Source of the DNA: UBA5336 sp039815055
Lineage (GTDB): Bacteria; Pseudomonadota; Alphaproteobacteria; Caulobacterales; Hyphomonadaceae
Direction of reading: 5' to 3'
DNA: 64,000 nt
NCBI GenBank assembly: GCA_039815055.1
Contig: JBCCAA010000007.1
Coordinates: 5,539-69,538, forward strand
The notes below the pieces were generated by a model. It was not told the origin of the DNA. It was given only the letters and a program-made list of their open reading frames with translations, and made no database searches. A program made the position numbers and the translations under genes. Within the stretch, counting starts at the first letter, position 1. Each line of letters begins with the position of its first letter. Shown here piece by piece: positions 1-9,355 of the stretch.

Positions 1-2074
1 AGGCTGAAAGGCCACCAAATCCTGACATGAAGGGGATCCAAGTGTCTGTCCCACAGCCGCCATATTCGGCGATATTCCAGGCCCAAAAGCCATTATTATA
101 ACGGAACGCATCACTACCCGTGGACAAACCACGATCGGCACTATCACGTTGCAACGCGCTTCGAAGAAGGCGTGGATCAAGGACTTGCTCGCCGTCGATG
201 GCTCCGCTGCCGTCACTTAGAAAGTCTAGCACGCGGGCGAGATCGCCGCGCTGCATGACGAGGCCCCAACCGGCAAAAGGTTGGCCAATCTGGTCATAGG
301 TCCGGCGCGTGGACTTTATGGTGGACGAAAGACCGAGCGGCTCCCAAATAGCTTTGGCGATGAGGTCTTCATAGACGTCCGCTTCCGGACCCATCTGAGA
401 CTTCAGATAGTCGGCAATGCCGGTGCCTAGGAGGTAGGTATCGGTTGTGTGGTAAACGAAAGTCTGGCCGGGCGCTTCCCGGCGTGGATACTTTCTGCAA
501 GCGAGCTCTACCTTCTCCGCATGGGTCTCCACGACAAAGAAATCGGCCTGAACGGCAACGTTTTCGTCAGCATCCGGAACGATGGAAGAGTAATGACCGG
601 TTGCCATATCGAGGGCGTGCTCGAAGGTGATCTCGCGCCAATCATCATTGGTTGCGCAAGCAGGCACATGGTCTGAAATCAAGGCCTGGCTCGACCCGGG
701 ATAAAGCTGCTCCAGTCGCATCAGCGCAAACCCACCGAAGATCGACTTGGCAAAGGAGTAGGACGGGATGATCAACTCATCGCAAAAGGGATAGGGGCCG
801 AAGCGCGTCTCGCAGCCCCCAACATAATGCGTGCCATCATATACCAGCCCGAAGGTTGTGAGAGCAGCGGGGTCGATATCCTGTTCAGACGCAAAGGCCG
901 TAAGGTCGACGCTGGGATAGGCCATAGCCAAAGCCGACAGTGGCTGGACCCGCAAACGGTTGGCGAGTTCCTCCGTATCGGCATCGATCAAGGCCTGCGC
1001 GGAGCTAAGCTCGCCGGGTTGATAAGATACTTCGACCAATCCCCAGGCATCGAACTGGAAGTAGGCACACGTCTCAGACCCCAACTGATAGGCGACATCT
1101 GAAACGTCCCCATCGGCATTGTAGAGGAAGGTCAGTAGACCGTTGTGGGTGCAATTGGCGTTCTTCTCCAGGACAGCGAAAGGAAGGGCCGCACGGCTCC
1201 AATCACCATATCCTTCTTCATGCCAAACCCTGCCGGGGGCCAACACATACTCCCAGAACGGATGATCGCTCGTGATGAAACCACGCTCGGCCGGGAGCAA
1301 GCGTCCATCATGGCTGACAAACTCAAATGAGAAATCAGGAAGCTGGGTTAGCTCCGTATCCGGCATCTCATCGAATTCAAACCGGTCCCGATGAATGGTG
1401 AAACCGCCGCGCGCTTGCCCGCCCCGAAAGGACAAACGTCCCTGGAAAGGCGAGAGCGCTTCCCCTGCGTCTGACGGTGGTGCAAAGGCCGATGTTGAGA
1501 CGGGCCGGTCCATGACGCCGCCGCCCAGAAGGTCATCTGCGTTGAAACGGGTCGGTCGGTTGAACGCATCGACGATCCACATTCCCGTGACACTGGCATT
1601 GTCGAACCAGCAAACGTCATTGTCGCTGTTGCCAGCCGCGCGCGCACGCAGGATCAATCGAGGTTGATTGTCGAAGGCTGCAGAGGTGACAGCGTTGCTG
1701 TGCAAGGTGACTTGATCATCCTGGCCGTCGCGGACCTCCACAATGCTGGTCCAGTTGGCGCCATCATCGGCGCTGACCTCGAAGATACAGGTATCACGGC
1801 CTTCCAGGTCACTCGCTGCGAAGCTTCCGGAGACGCGGACATTGGAATACCCCTCCGTCGTGACGGCGGCAAACGCGGCGGCCTGCTTGTCGAGGCGCAT
1901 GGAGACGTTACCAGCATAGGTGGTTAGTGAAACGCTCCCATCTCCACCAGCGCCCCATCCATTGGCGTCACCATCCTGAAAGCCGTCGTTGAAGATAGAC
2001 TCAGCTGAGGCCTGAGAGGCGCACCCAACTAGAAGAATGGCGGAGACCAGTACAGCAATTCGGGTCATCATCAT
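1..2074 (-). CDS. Two-domain lipoprotein with C-terminal serine hydrolase (beta-lactamase-like fold), 3' end beyond window
   Basis: An uninterrupted minus-strand frame of about 691 codons runs off the left edge, so the C-terminus is missing. Three ATGs in a row (2074, 2071, 2068) open it; the first overlaps the TGA of the upstream sulfotransferase gene, implying translational coupling. The N-terminus is a lipoprotein signal with lipobox LVGC (Cys18). Residues about 25-190 look like a jelly-roll, lectin-like module (Asp/Gly/Trp-rich beta pattern). The C-terminal part looks like a serine hydrolase of the penicillin-binding/6-aminohexanoate-dimer hydrolase type, with an SxxK motif (SFAK, Ser440/Lys443) and a Tyr motif (YHT, Tyr541). 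The substrate is unknown; an amide or ester in the periplasm or at the surface is inferred. It is the last gene of a four-gene cassette. Fold assignment moderate, substrate unassigned. Confidence 0.75.
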   Translation of the reverse strand, partial: MMMTRIAVLVSAILLVGCASQASAESIFNDGFQDGDANGWGAGGDGSVSLTTYAGNVSMRLDKQAAAFAAVTTEGYSNVRVSGSFAASDLEGRDTCIFEVSADDGANWTSIVEVRDGQDDQVTLHSNAVTSAAFDNQPRLILRARAAGNSDNDVCWFDNASVTGMWIVDAFNRPTRFNADDLLGGGVMDRPVSTSAFAPPSDAGEALSPFQGRLSFRGGQARGGFTIHRDRFEFDEMPDTELTQLPDFSFEFVSHDGRLLPAERGFITSDHPFWEYVLAPGRVWHEEGYGDWSRAALPFAVLEKNANCTHNGLLTFLYNADGDVSDVAYQLGSETCAYFQFDAWGLVEVSYQPGELSSAQALIDADTEELANRLRVQPLSALAMAYPSVDLTAFASEQDIDPAALTTFGLVYDGTHYVGGCETRFGPYPFCDELIIPSYSFAKSIFGGFALMRLEQLYPGSSQALISDHVPACATNDDWREITFEHALDMATGHYSSIVPDADENVAVQADFFVVETHAEKVELACRKYPRREAPGQTFVYHTTDTYLLGTGIADYLKSQMGPEADVYEDLIAKAIWEPLGLSSTIKSTRRTYDQIGQPFAGWGLVMQRGDLARVLDFLSDGSGAIDGEQVLDPRLLRSALQRDSADRGLSTGSDAFRYNNGFWAWNIAEYGGCGTDTWIPFMSGFGGLSA

Positions 2075-3654
2075 GGAACCCCGTGCTCCTTCAAAGTGGA
2101 AATCAGCGGACCGAGCTGGCGCTCATAATTGCGCCACAAATCAACGGACCTGGAGTGGATCGGGCTGCGCACCTGGACCGCGCTCGCCGTGGCTGTCGGC
2201 GCCCGATTGTTGTGAAAGTCGAGGCACGCATCTTCCCAATCAAGCTCGCAACGGGCGAGCAAGCGCCTTGTCTCGGTCTCCTGATTCGCAATCAGTGTTT
2301 CATACTCAATATCCAGGATGCGACCTGGGAATATCGTATGCCAATGGTCCATGAGTTTGAGGTAAGCGGCGATGTATTGCCCCAAATCCTTCTGGTCGTA
2401 GGAAAACGGGTAGCCCATCCGGAACAAGGTTTTCAGCATCGCATGGCCGGAGGCCACGGGGTGGCGCCTCAAATGGACGATCTTTGCGTTTGGCAGGGCT
2501 TTGAGGATCAGACCGATATACAGAAAATTGGCGGGCGTCTTATCCAGGAGATGGTCGGCTTCCGGACCATACCCGGCGGTCGAGGACATATAGCTCGCGC
2601 CAAAGGACGTCAGATCTCCCGTACTTGCGGCCTTGATCATCTGCTCACGGTTCGGCTGAGGGCCGGCCAGACGCATCACGCCATAAGCCAGATCGTTGAC
2701 CTCTCCGAGACTGGCCACGCCTGAATGACTAGAGAGAATTCGATCGACCAGCGTTGTTCCAGAACGAGGCAATCCAATCACGAATATCGGAACGTGGGTC
2801 AGGTTAGAGCCTCGCGTTTGAGACACCCAGTCCGCAGTGAAGACCTCAGCGATCGTCCCCATCGCGTCTACATCCGATTGCACATCATAGCTTAGCCCAC
2901 TCCGGCGAAGCGCTGCGCCTTTCTTTAGGTGCTCGAATGCGTCCTCGAACTGCTCAAGGTCTTCAAGCTCCTTCGCCAGTGCATAGTACAAAGGGACCCG
3001 TCCACGTGCAGTCTCAGGTTCGCGGGTGATGCGCGCTAGGACGTCATTTACCCGGTTGCGCTCTGGCGTTGCCCGCCTGAGTGTCGAGCGCATGTACCAA
3101 CTGTCAGTCTCCGCCGGCGATCTTTCTAAAAGCCGACTGTAAAGCGTTTCTGCATCTTCCAAACGCCCGAGCGCGGTCAAAGCGGTTGCTGCCAAAGACG
3201 CGCTCCTCAATTCGTCACCCGTCGTGCGTCTAAGCCCTTCAGCAGCCTCAAGCGCCTCTTCGAAGCATTCGAGTTGTAGGTACTTGGCTCCGAGTAATTC
3301 CCATTCGATGGGCTTTGTCGGCTGTGATGCTGCGATCTCTGATAAGTTTTGGATCGCCCCTGCAATTCGACCGTTGACGATCGATGCATCGACCATGAGG
3401 AACTTCACGTCTGTCCGCTCGCCGAAATCCCGCTCAGCGGCCGAAGTCAACGCCATCATTGTTTTGAAGTCGCCGATGTTCTGGGCAATTTGAGCCCCGA
3501 GGATCCACCCCCCCGGTTTTGAGGGATGAGACTCTCTCAACTGGGCTGCAGCAACTCCAGCGTCTCGAAAACTGCGTCGCGCCATCAATCCTTGAATGTG
3601 GCGTTCAAGGTCTACCGGAGACGTTCCGGAAATCGATGGCGCGCCAGTTTGCAT
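2071..3654 (-). CDS. TPR-repeat sulfotransferase family protein
   Basis: 527 aa. The first about 270 residues are alpha-helical TPR-like repeats. They are followed by a sulfotransferase domain with the 5'-phosphosulfate loop VIGLPRSGTT near residue 290 and a 3'-phosphate motif of the type KIVHLRRHPVASG near residue 395. Sulfotransferases move a sulfuryl group from PAPS to a hydroxyl or amine acceptor; the acceptor cannot be read from sequence. The ATG overlaps the receptor stop codon (TGATG), and the next gene overlaps this one's stop, so the genes are probably co-translated. From general knowledge, TPR-sulfotransferases recur next to TonB-dependent receptor genes in sphingomonads and Caulobacterales without a settled role. 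No signal peptide is seen, so it is probably cytoplasmic. Confidence 0.85.
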   Translation of the reverse strand: MQTGAPSISGTSPVDLERHIQGLMARRSFRDAGVAAAQLRESHPSKPGGWILGAQIAQNIGDFKTMMALTSAAERDFGERTDVKFLMVDASIVNGRIAGAIQNLSEIAASQPTKPIEWELLGAKYLQLECFEEALEAAEGLRRTTGDELRSASLAATALTALGRLEDAETLYSRLLERSPAETDSWYMRSTLRRATPERNRVNDVLARITREPETARGRVPLYYALAKELEDLEQFEDAFEHLKKGAALRRSGLSYDVQSDVDAMGTIAEVFTADWVSQTRGSNLTHVPIFVIGLPRSGTTLVDRILSSHSGVASLGEVNDLAYGVMRLAGPQPNREQMIKAASTGDLTSFGASYMSSTAGYGPEADHLLDKTPANFLYIGLILKALPNAKIVHLRRHPVASGHAMLKTLFRMGYPFSYDQKDLGQYIAAYLKLMDHWHTIFPGRILDIEYETLIANQETETRRLLARCELDWEDACLDFHNNRAPTATASAVQVRSPIHSRSVDLWRNYERQLGPLISTLKEHGVP

Positions 3655-6065
3655 CAGAAGTTAAAGTTCGCGCTGACGCCAATTGTCCGCGGGAGCGCGA
3701 TGAACGTTCGGCTGTTGCTGCCTGCAAAATCGGCAGCTACGTTTGGTCCAAACTCATTCGACGTAAACGCGCCTGTTGTGCCGTCCTCGTTGAAGACGTT
3801 TTTCACGAACAGAGACGCGTTCCAGCGCTCCCATTGGAGTGTGGCGGTCAAATCCCAGATTGCAAATCCGTCAAATGACTCATCGGCGAGCACATCTGGA
3901 TCCAGCACGTTTTCGGTCTCCGACTGGTAGAACCCATCGACCCGACCAATGAAATCGACGTTGCTGGAGATCGGCGTGATGTAGTCCAAAGCCAAGTTCA
4001 ACGCGTGCTCGGGCACACCCGGTAGGATGGTGCCATCTTCGGCGACCAGAACCGGGTCAGGGCTGCCAAGCGTTGGCGGTTCTAATAGAGGCGCTGTCAA
4101 TTCGGAGTCCACATAGGCATAACCCAGAGCATACGCGAACTTATCGCCAAGTGGGCCGCTCAGCTGCACTTCTAGTCCCTGACTGGCCGCTTCCTCGCCG
4201 TTCACCACAGCAAAGAAGGCACCGATGGGTGCAGACGTATTGAACTGCGGATTCTGCCAATCGATGTAGAATGCGCTGACATCATAGCGCTGCTCATTGA
4301 ATGTGCCTTTGATCCCAACTTCGTAATTCGTCACCGTGTCGGAGTCGAAGATCTGCCAAGCCGGGTCGTTAGCGAACCGTCCGATGGTGGGAACGCCATT
4401 GTTGCCGCCGCGACGATAGCCTTCCGAGATCGTGGCGAAGAGAAGATCGTCATCGCCGAATTCGTATGCGGCGTTCAACTTGAACAAGACATCGTCTTCG
4501 GAGCTCTCAAACGGCGTGGTGACTTCACCAGCGATAGAATCATAGGCGCCGGTGCGCACAAACGTGGAGACGTCAGACGTCGCATCGAACCAGCGCAGTC
4601 CGCCGGTGAAGCTCAAATCATCGGTGACGTTCCAGGTCAGTTCGCCAAAAACTGCGATTTCTTCGTATTCCTCTGTCCGTTCATAGGTGAAAACATTGTC
4701 GGTTGAGACAAAATCGAAAGGTGGGAACAAAGCGTCTGCATAGGCTTCAAAGCCAACGAGATCACTAACCTGCGTCGCCGTGCGGGTTTGGTCCTGATAA
4801 TAGATGCCGGCCACATAATCGAACGTGTCTCCGCCTGGTGAAACCAAGCGTACTTCCTGGATGAAGGACTCATCGCCGAAAGTCCGCTCGGCGGTGTAGA
4901 GCGGACGTGAATAATAGTAGTAAAATTGCGGGAAGTTGTTGGCGTAGAAGCCGGTGTTATCGCTCTCACTGGAGCCCTCATTTTCATAATAGGACGTGGC
5001 CGAGGTGAGCGTGGCGAAACCCAAATCGATATTGGCTTCGAGTGATGCGAGATTGAACTCTCGCTCCGACGGTTCAAGGATCACCGCGCCGTTCTCAAAC
5101 TCGTCGAACTCTTCGCCAAAACCGTCTGTGCCTGCGGACGGTTGCCGGCGTCCGCCAACTTCGTCGTCTTGGAAAAAATAGTTGAAGGTGAAATCGCTGT
5201 TTGCGGTAGGCTCAAATTTCGCGCTGGCGCGGAAATACGTGCTTTCAAATGTATCGGCGTCTTCGACCGAACGGAACTCAGCGCCCGTCGGCCCACGTGC
5301 GAACAAGCCTAGCGGCTGCGTTGGCACACCGTTTTGATCCAGAACGTAGATATTGTTGTAATCTGTGATGCCAGGATAATCTTGAACGAGGGCATTGAAC
5401 CGCAGCGCAAGTTTCTCGCCAACAGGCACATTCAACACGCCGCTATATGCGTAGCCCAGGCTATCCGATCCGTCGACCTGGGACGCCGTTGCTCCGATCC
5501 GGCCTTCCGTCTCACCCATCTGTGGCGCGCGCACCAGATATTTAACCGTACCGCCCAGCGCACCAGATCCGTAAAGGGTTGCCTGAGGACCGCGAAGGAC
5601 CTCGACGCGTTCCAGATCTATCAAAGCAAGATTCGCAAAAACCGGAGTCTCGTTCACATAGGTTGCGACGGTGGCAACGGACGGCACGGCGAAATCGCCG
5701 AGCGCAGAGCTATCGACGTTCAATCCACGGATACGAATTGAATTGAACTGGGCGCCGTTACGAGGCCCCTGATCGATTAGGCTGACGCCCGGAATAGAAC
5801 GGAGCAACTCTGCCGAGTCGAGTGTGATTGCGCCTTCGATGTCTTCGCCAGAAACAGCGGAGATATTATAGGGAACATCGAGGATATTCTCTTCGCGCCG
5901 CGTGGTCGTAACGGTGACCACGTCAAGCGTGCGACCTTCCTCGGTTGTAGAATCCGTTGCGTCTTGTGCCAGTGCCGCGGGCGCGACAAGTGCAGAAGTC
6001 CCCATCATCAGCACAGCGAACGCGGCGGTCCGATGTATCGTGTTTTCCATGGGTGTTTTTGACAT
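3654..6065 (-). CDS. TonB-dependent outer-membrane receptor
   Basis: About 803 aa. A signal peptide ending near ALAQ is followed by a TonB-box-like stretch (DVVTVTTTRREEN), a plug domain containing RVEVLRGPQATLYGSGALGG, and a long beta-barrel ending in an aromatic C-terminal strand (SANFNF). It imports a large or scarce ligand across the outer membrane using TonB/ExbBD energy; the ligand is unknown. An ATG at 6080 overlaps the nitrilase stop (ATGA), but the ATG at 6065 is preferred because AGGGG lies seven bases before it and the resulting N-terminus is a cleaner signal peptide. No iron- or cobalamin-specific neighbour is present. The linked amidohydrolase, sulfotransferase and serine hydrolase suggest uptake of an organic compound; that is inference. 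Confidence 0.93.
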   Translation of the reverse strand: MSKTPMENTIHRTAAFAVLMMGTSALVAPAALAQDATDSTTEEGRTLDVVTVTTTRREENILDVPYNISAVSGEDIEGAITLDSAELLRSIPGVSLIDQGPRNGAQFNSIRIRGLNVDSSALGDFAVPSVATVATYVNETPVFANLALIDLERVEVLRGPQATLYGSGALGGTVKYLVRAPQMGETEGRIGATASQVDGSDSLGYAYSGVLNVPVGEKLALRFNALVQDYPGITDYNNIYVLDQNGVPTQPLGLFARGPTGAEFRSVEDADTFESTYFRASAKFEPTANSDFTFNYFFQDDEVGGRRQPSAGTDGFGEEFDEFENGAVILEPSEREFNLASLEANIDLGFATLTSATSYYENEGSSESDNTGFYANNFPQFYYYYSRPLYTAERTFGDESFIQEVRLVSPGGDTFDYVAGIYYQDQTRTATQVSDLVGFEAYADALFPPFDFVSTDNVFTYERTEEYEEIAVFGELTWNVTDDLSFTGGLRWFDATSDVSTFVRTGAYDSIAGEVTTPFESSEDDVLFKLNAAYEFGDDDLLFATISEGYRRGGNNGVPTIGRFANDPAWQIFDSDTVTNYEVGIKGTFNEQRYDVSAFYIDWQNPQFNTSAPIGAFFAVVNGEEAASQGLEVQLSGPLGDKFAYALGYAYVDSELTAPLLEPPTLGSPDPVLVAEDGTILPGVPEHALNLALDYITPISSNVDFIGRVDGFYQSETENVLDPDVLADESFDGFAIWDLTATLQWERWNASLFVKNVFNEDGTTGAFTSNEFGPNVAADFAGSNSRTFIALPRTIGVSANFNF

Positions 6066-6076
6066 ATGAGTTCCCC

Positions 6077-6994
6077 TCATTTCGCTGTCTTGATGATGTG
6101 AATGTCGGCGGGCGTCGTCTGCACGTCCGCTGGTTCGTTCGCTCGGTTGGGTTTTCCCGGCATTGTCAGCGGGCCCAGTTGGCCGAACGCTTCAGCGCGC
6201 GCGCTTGGATCCGCGTGAAACGGGAATTTCGCCGGAGCGTCCCGGAACGTCTTCAGAGTTTGGCCGAGCCCGTTCCAGCCACGTTCGCGGGCTCGACGAA
6301 CGAGTTCCAAATCTACTTCGACAGCTACGGCTTCGAATTCGACACCGGACTCGTGGATGATCTCGCCACCGGGACCGCAGATCACCGAACGGCCAAGCCC
6401 CGCCTCGCCGCCCATGTTCACGGCCAGGAAATAACACTGGTTCGTGACCGCATTCGCGCGCGCCAGGGCGATTTCAACATCGCGGTCCATTGTATTGGTG
6501 CGCGTCGGCGCCAGAACGACTTCCGCGCCCATGGCCGCCAGCGTACGGATCGCTTCCGGATACCAGACATCGTAGCAGATCGCCGTGCCGAACCGGCCAA
6601 CTCCGGGTACGTCGAACACAACGTAGTTCTCACCGTAGGCTACGTTCTTCTCATATGGCGCGAACGGGAACATCTTGTCGTAGCGCGCGATGATCTCGCC
6701 TGAAGGCGAAATCACCGGCGTCATATTGAAGATTTGACCGCCCCGCGTTTCGTAAATTGAGCCGGGCACCAGCCAAACATCTAGTTCACGGGCAAGATCG
6801 CAAAGCGCCTGTTCAGTCGGTCCGCCGGCGGGTTCGGCCTTGTCCAGGGACACACCATTAAGCGCCAGTTCACCAATAACGATCATGTCGACCCAGGCAT
6901 ATCGCTTGGCGGTTTTTCTGATGGCCGAGAGGCAGCCCTCGAAATCAGCACTAGGGTTGGTCAGCTGAACGACGGCGATACCGATCGTTGACAT
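6077..6994 (-). CDS. Carbon-nitrogen hydrolase (nitrilase superfamily)
   Basis: 305 aa, usual length for the family. The catalytic triad is visible: Glu42 (IGELALNG), Lys107 (RYDKMFPF) and Cys140 (AICYDVWYPE). Such enzymes hydrolyse amides, carbamoyl groups or nitriles through a cysteine thioester; the exact substrate is not predictable. The C-terminal about 50 residues are Pro/Ala-rich and less conserved. The ATG at 6994 has AAGGG seven bases upstream. It is the first gene of the minus-strand cassette with the receptor, sulfotransferase and serine hydrolase, and its stop overlaps an ATG of the receptor frame. It lacks a signal peptide, so it probably acts in the cytoplasm on an imported product. 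Confidence 0.9.
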   Translation of the reverse strand: MSTIGIAVVQLTNPSADFEGCLSAIRKTAKRYAWVDMIVIGELALNGVSLDKAEPAGGPTEQALCDLARELDVWLVPGSIYETRGGQIFNMTPVISPSGEIIARYDKMFPFAPYEKNVAYGENYVVFDVPGVGRFGTAICYDVWYPEAIRTLAAMGAEVVLAPTRTNTMDRDVEIALARANAVTNQCYFLAVNMGGEAGLGRSVICGPGGEIIHESGVEFEAVAVEVDLELVRRARERGWNGLGQTLKTFRDAPAKFPFHADPSARAEAFGQLGPLTMPGKPNRANEPADVQTTPADIHIIKTAK

Positions 6995-7113
6995 GGGAGC
7001 ACCCTTGCAGAATCGCGCAACCGCAGAGTGCGGAAGCTTCTGCTGGCAACATGACGCAGTGCCGACAAATAATTAGGGCCAGATCAAGATTAGCTTTAGA
7101 GCCAGTCCGAAGG

Positions 7114-9027
7114 CTAGTTCGGTTCTACAAACAAGGCCGCATCGACCTTGTTGCCCTTCGCATCAAGCCACCAGATCTGGTCCTCGACCAAGGCCACACG
7201 GTATCCGACCGCTTCTCCGTAAGCCCACTCTTTCCACTGGCGGAACCACATATCACCGTCCACCCACCAGCGACCGGTATCGCGGTCTTCGCCGGCCTCT
7301 CCAGACTGCCCCGTCATTCGTCCATCCGGATGCAAGATGATGGTAGAGGTCTCTCCATAGACCGTTCGATAAAATAGTGTTGCTCCAGACAGCGCCTCGG
7401 TGATTTGCTGGCCGGACACCGCGCTAGCAGCCGGTTCGGTTCTTGACACCGACCGCCTCCCGTTCGAATCCGCTAACTCCTGCATCGCCCTGGACAGCTG
7501 TGCGATGCCCTCGCGAATTCGGCTTGTGGGCAGGCTGGTAACGCCCAGCCGAAACGTGTTTGGAGGTGCTGGTGAAGCTGCAAAGTAGCGATCCACCGGT
7601 TCAATCAAGACGCCGCGCGCCTGGGCCGCGCGGAATAACTTCTCTGTTTCAAGCGAAGGCTCACCGCTCACCCAGTAGGTTGTCCCGCCGCGGACAGGCG
7701 AAATGGCGATGGACAGCGGGCGATAGTGGTTCAAGGCATCTCGCAAAGCGATCAACCGTTCCTCAAAAACGTTCTTCAATCGCCTCAGCATGGCATCATA
7801 GTGCCCCAAGGCGAGGAAGTGCGCGGCGGCGCGTTGATTGTTCGGCGAGGGACGACCTGTTGTGATTGACCGCAGCCTGCGCGCTGCGGAGATCAGCTCT
7901 GGTGGGCCTACCAAAACACCAAGGCCGATGCCTGGTGCGAGAACCTTTGACAGACTGGCGATATAGACGACGCGATTGCCTCCATCGAGACTTCTCAGTG
8001 ACGGAATGGGGCTATCGAGATAATTCATCTCACACTCGAAATCGTCTTCAATAATCAGGAAGTCGTGCGTTTCAGCCAGTTCCAGCAGCGCCTTTCGACG
8101 CTCGAGCGGTAGTGTGACAGCTGTAGGTCTTTGGCGACTTGGAGACACCGTGATGACGTCGCAATTTGCAAGCAGGTCATGGACGACGAGGCCGTCATCG
8201 TCGACGGGAAGATACACGAGCTCGGCGTTACGCCCCTTCAGGAGGGCGCGCGTCTCCGGCAATCCCGGTTCCTCAATGCCGGCCCGCGCGCCTTCCGTAA
8301 CCAATAGCCGTGTCGCGAGGTGGAGCGCCTGTTGCTCACCCGATGTGATGAGAACTTCATTGCGACGGGCTTCAATCCCCCGGCGCGGAAGCAGCTTTGT
8401 CCGAATCTCTTCAATCAGAAGGTCATCATCACCTTCACCGGGATCTGCAGACCAGGCTTCAACTTCCGTAACAGCCAAGGCCATACGGCTCGCTTCACGC
8501 CATTCCGTAGTCGGAAACAAAGACTGGTCGTAACGTCCCTCCAGAAATGGATAGCGATATGTCTGCCAGTCTGGCGGCGCTATGATTGTTGAGCGGGGCC
8601 GAAGCGGTGGTGCGACCAAGCGTTGCCCCATCACAGATGGCGACTCCACCGTTGCCAAGTCGACAATCTGCGTCGGCAGTTCCGCTAAATCGAGATGCGC
8701 CTCCGGAACAAAAACGCCGCTGCGCTCCATTGAAACGAGGTGTCCTTCAGCGATCAGCGTCTGATAGGCGATCATCGTCGTATTGCGCGAGACGTGCAGT
8801 GCTTCAGCGAGCTTACGTGATGAAGGCAATTTTGCAGACGCCGGCAGCACGCCGCTGCCGATCGCCGAGATGAATGTCCGTCGAATTTGTTCTTGCAATG
8901 ACAAAGATACGGCTCTGTCGAGCTGAAACAGCGGCGCCAACGCGTCTACGGGAAGGGTCTTTGGTTTCGGCACAACATCACACCAGGCTTCTCGGCGAAG
9001 ATAGGGTTGTAGCAGGTTTGGATGCAT
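7114..9027 (-). CDS. MocR/PdxR-type regulator (GntR HTH + aminotransferase) with extra C-terminal domain
   Basis: 637 aa, longer than the usual 450-520 aa of MocR proteins. Residues about 35-105 are a GntR winged helix (SSRKLAEALHVSRNTT). Residues about 160-520 are a fold-type I aminotransferase-like domain with the PLP lysine at Lys361 (SLSKVLAPG). The last about 95 residues (from about 540) form an unexpected extra module rich in Trp and Gly (GRWWVDGDMWFRQWKEW...IWWLDAKGNKV); it resembles DUF995-type beta domains but lacks their cysteines. MocR proteins sense PLP or amino compounds and usually control neighbouring genes. The gene is 119 bp upstream of the nitrilase gene on the same strand, so regulation of that cassette is likely but unproven. 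Start codon ATG at 9027; a shorter N-terminus is possible. Confidence 0.88.
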   Translation of the reverse strand: MHPNLLQPYLRREAWCDVVPKPKTLPVDALAPLFQLDRAVSLSLQEQIRRTFISAIGSGVLPASAKLPSSRKLAEALHVSRNTTMIAYQTLIAEGHLVSMERSGVFVPEAHLDLAELPTQIVDLATVESPSVMGQRLVAPPLRPRSTIIAPPDWQTYRYPFLEGRYDQSLFPTTEWREASRMALAVTEVEAWSADPGEGDDDLLIEEIRTKLLPRRGIEARRNEVLITSGEQQALHLATRLLVTEGARAGIEEPGLPETRALLKGRNAELVYLPVDDDGLVVHDLLANCDVITVSPSRQRPTAVTLPLERRKALLELAETHDFLIIEDDFECEMNYLDSPIPSLRSLDGGNRVVYIASLSKVLAPGIGLGVLVGPPELISAARRLRSITTGRPSPNNQRAAAHFLALGHYDAMLRRLKNVFEERLIALRDALNHYRPLSIAISPVRGGTTYWVSGEPSLETEKLFRAAQARGVLIEPVDRYFAASPAPPNTFRLGVTSLPTSRIREGIAQLSRAMQELADSNGRRSVSRTEPAASAVSGQQITEALSGATLFYRTVYGETSTIILHPDGRMTGQSGEAGEDRDTGRWWVDGDMWFRQWKEWAYGEAVGYRVALVEDQIWWLDAKGNKVDAALFVEPN

Positions 9028-9355
9028 ATCCGTCCAGCCTGAGACACCGATAGAGCGTGGCCAAGTTGGTCGGAAAGGCCACTATCCGCAACTTATCGCC
9101 TCAGATATCAATTTATCCCGACACTGATTATTTCTGCTGGCTTGCCCAAAACGGACATTCAGAGTGCGTGAAGTCAATGGCTGACCTGAGACCCTTGGCT
9201 CCCTCGTTTATTTCGAGAGTCGGATCCTTTCTGCTCTGAGCCCGGAACTAAACCATACCATGGACCACTTTCTGGGAGCAGAGCACGCGCGGACCGGCGT
9301 CGTCATCAAGACCCGCAAGAGAATGAGCCACACCCAGAGCGTTGTTGCCTAAAGT
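9028..9355. other. Intergenic stretch with no recognisable gene
   Basis: This stretch lies between the start of the MocR gene and the recognisable part of the integrase remnant. A 60-codon plus-strand frame at 9057-9239 has no family features. The right half probably contains further decayed recombinase sequence, but no motif survives that I can name. The MocR promoter should lie near 9028-9100; no clear -35/-10 pair was identified. Confidence 0.4.

Noticed and set aside
2083..2724. Plus-strand frame of 213 codons opposite the sulfotransferase
   Set aside because: It lies entirely within a strongly supported minus-strand gene and has no family features.
5957..6703. Plus-strand frame of 248 codons opposite the receptor and nitrilase starts
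   Set aside because: It crosses two well-supported minus-strand genes and its sequence is the Arg-rich type typical of shadow frames.
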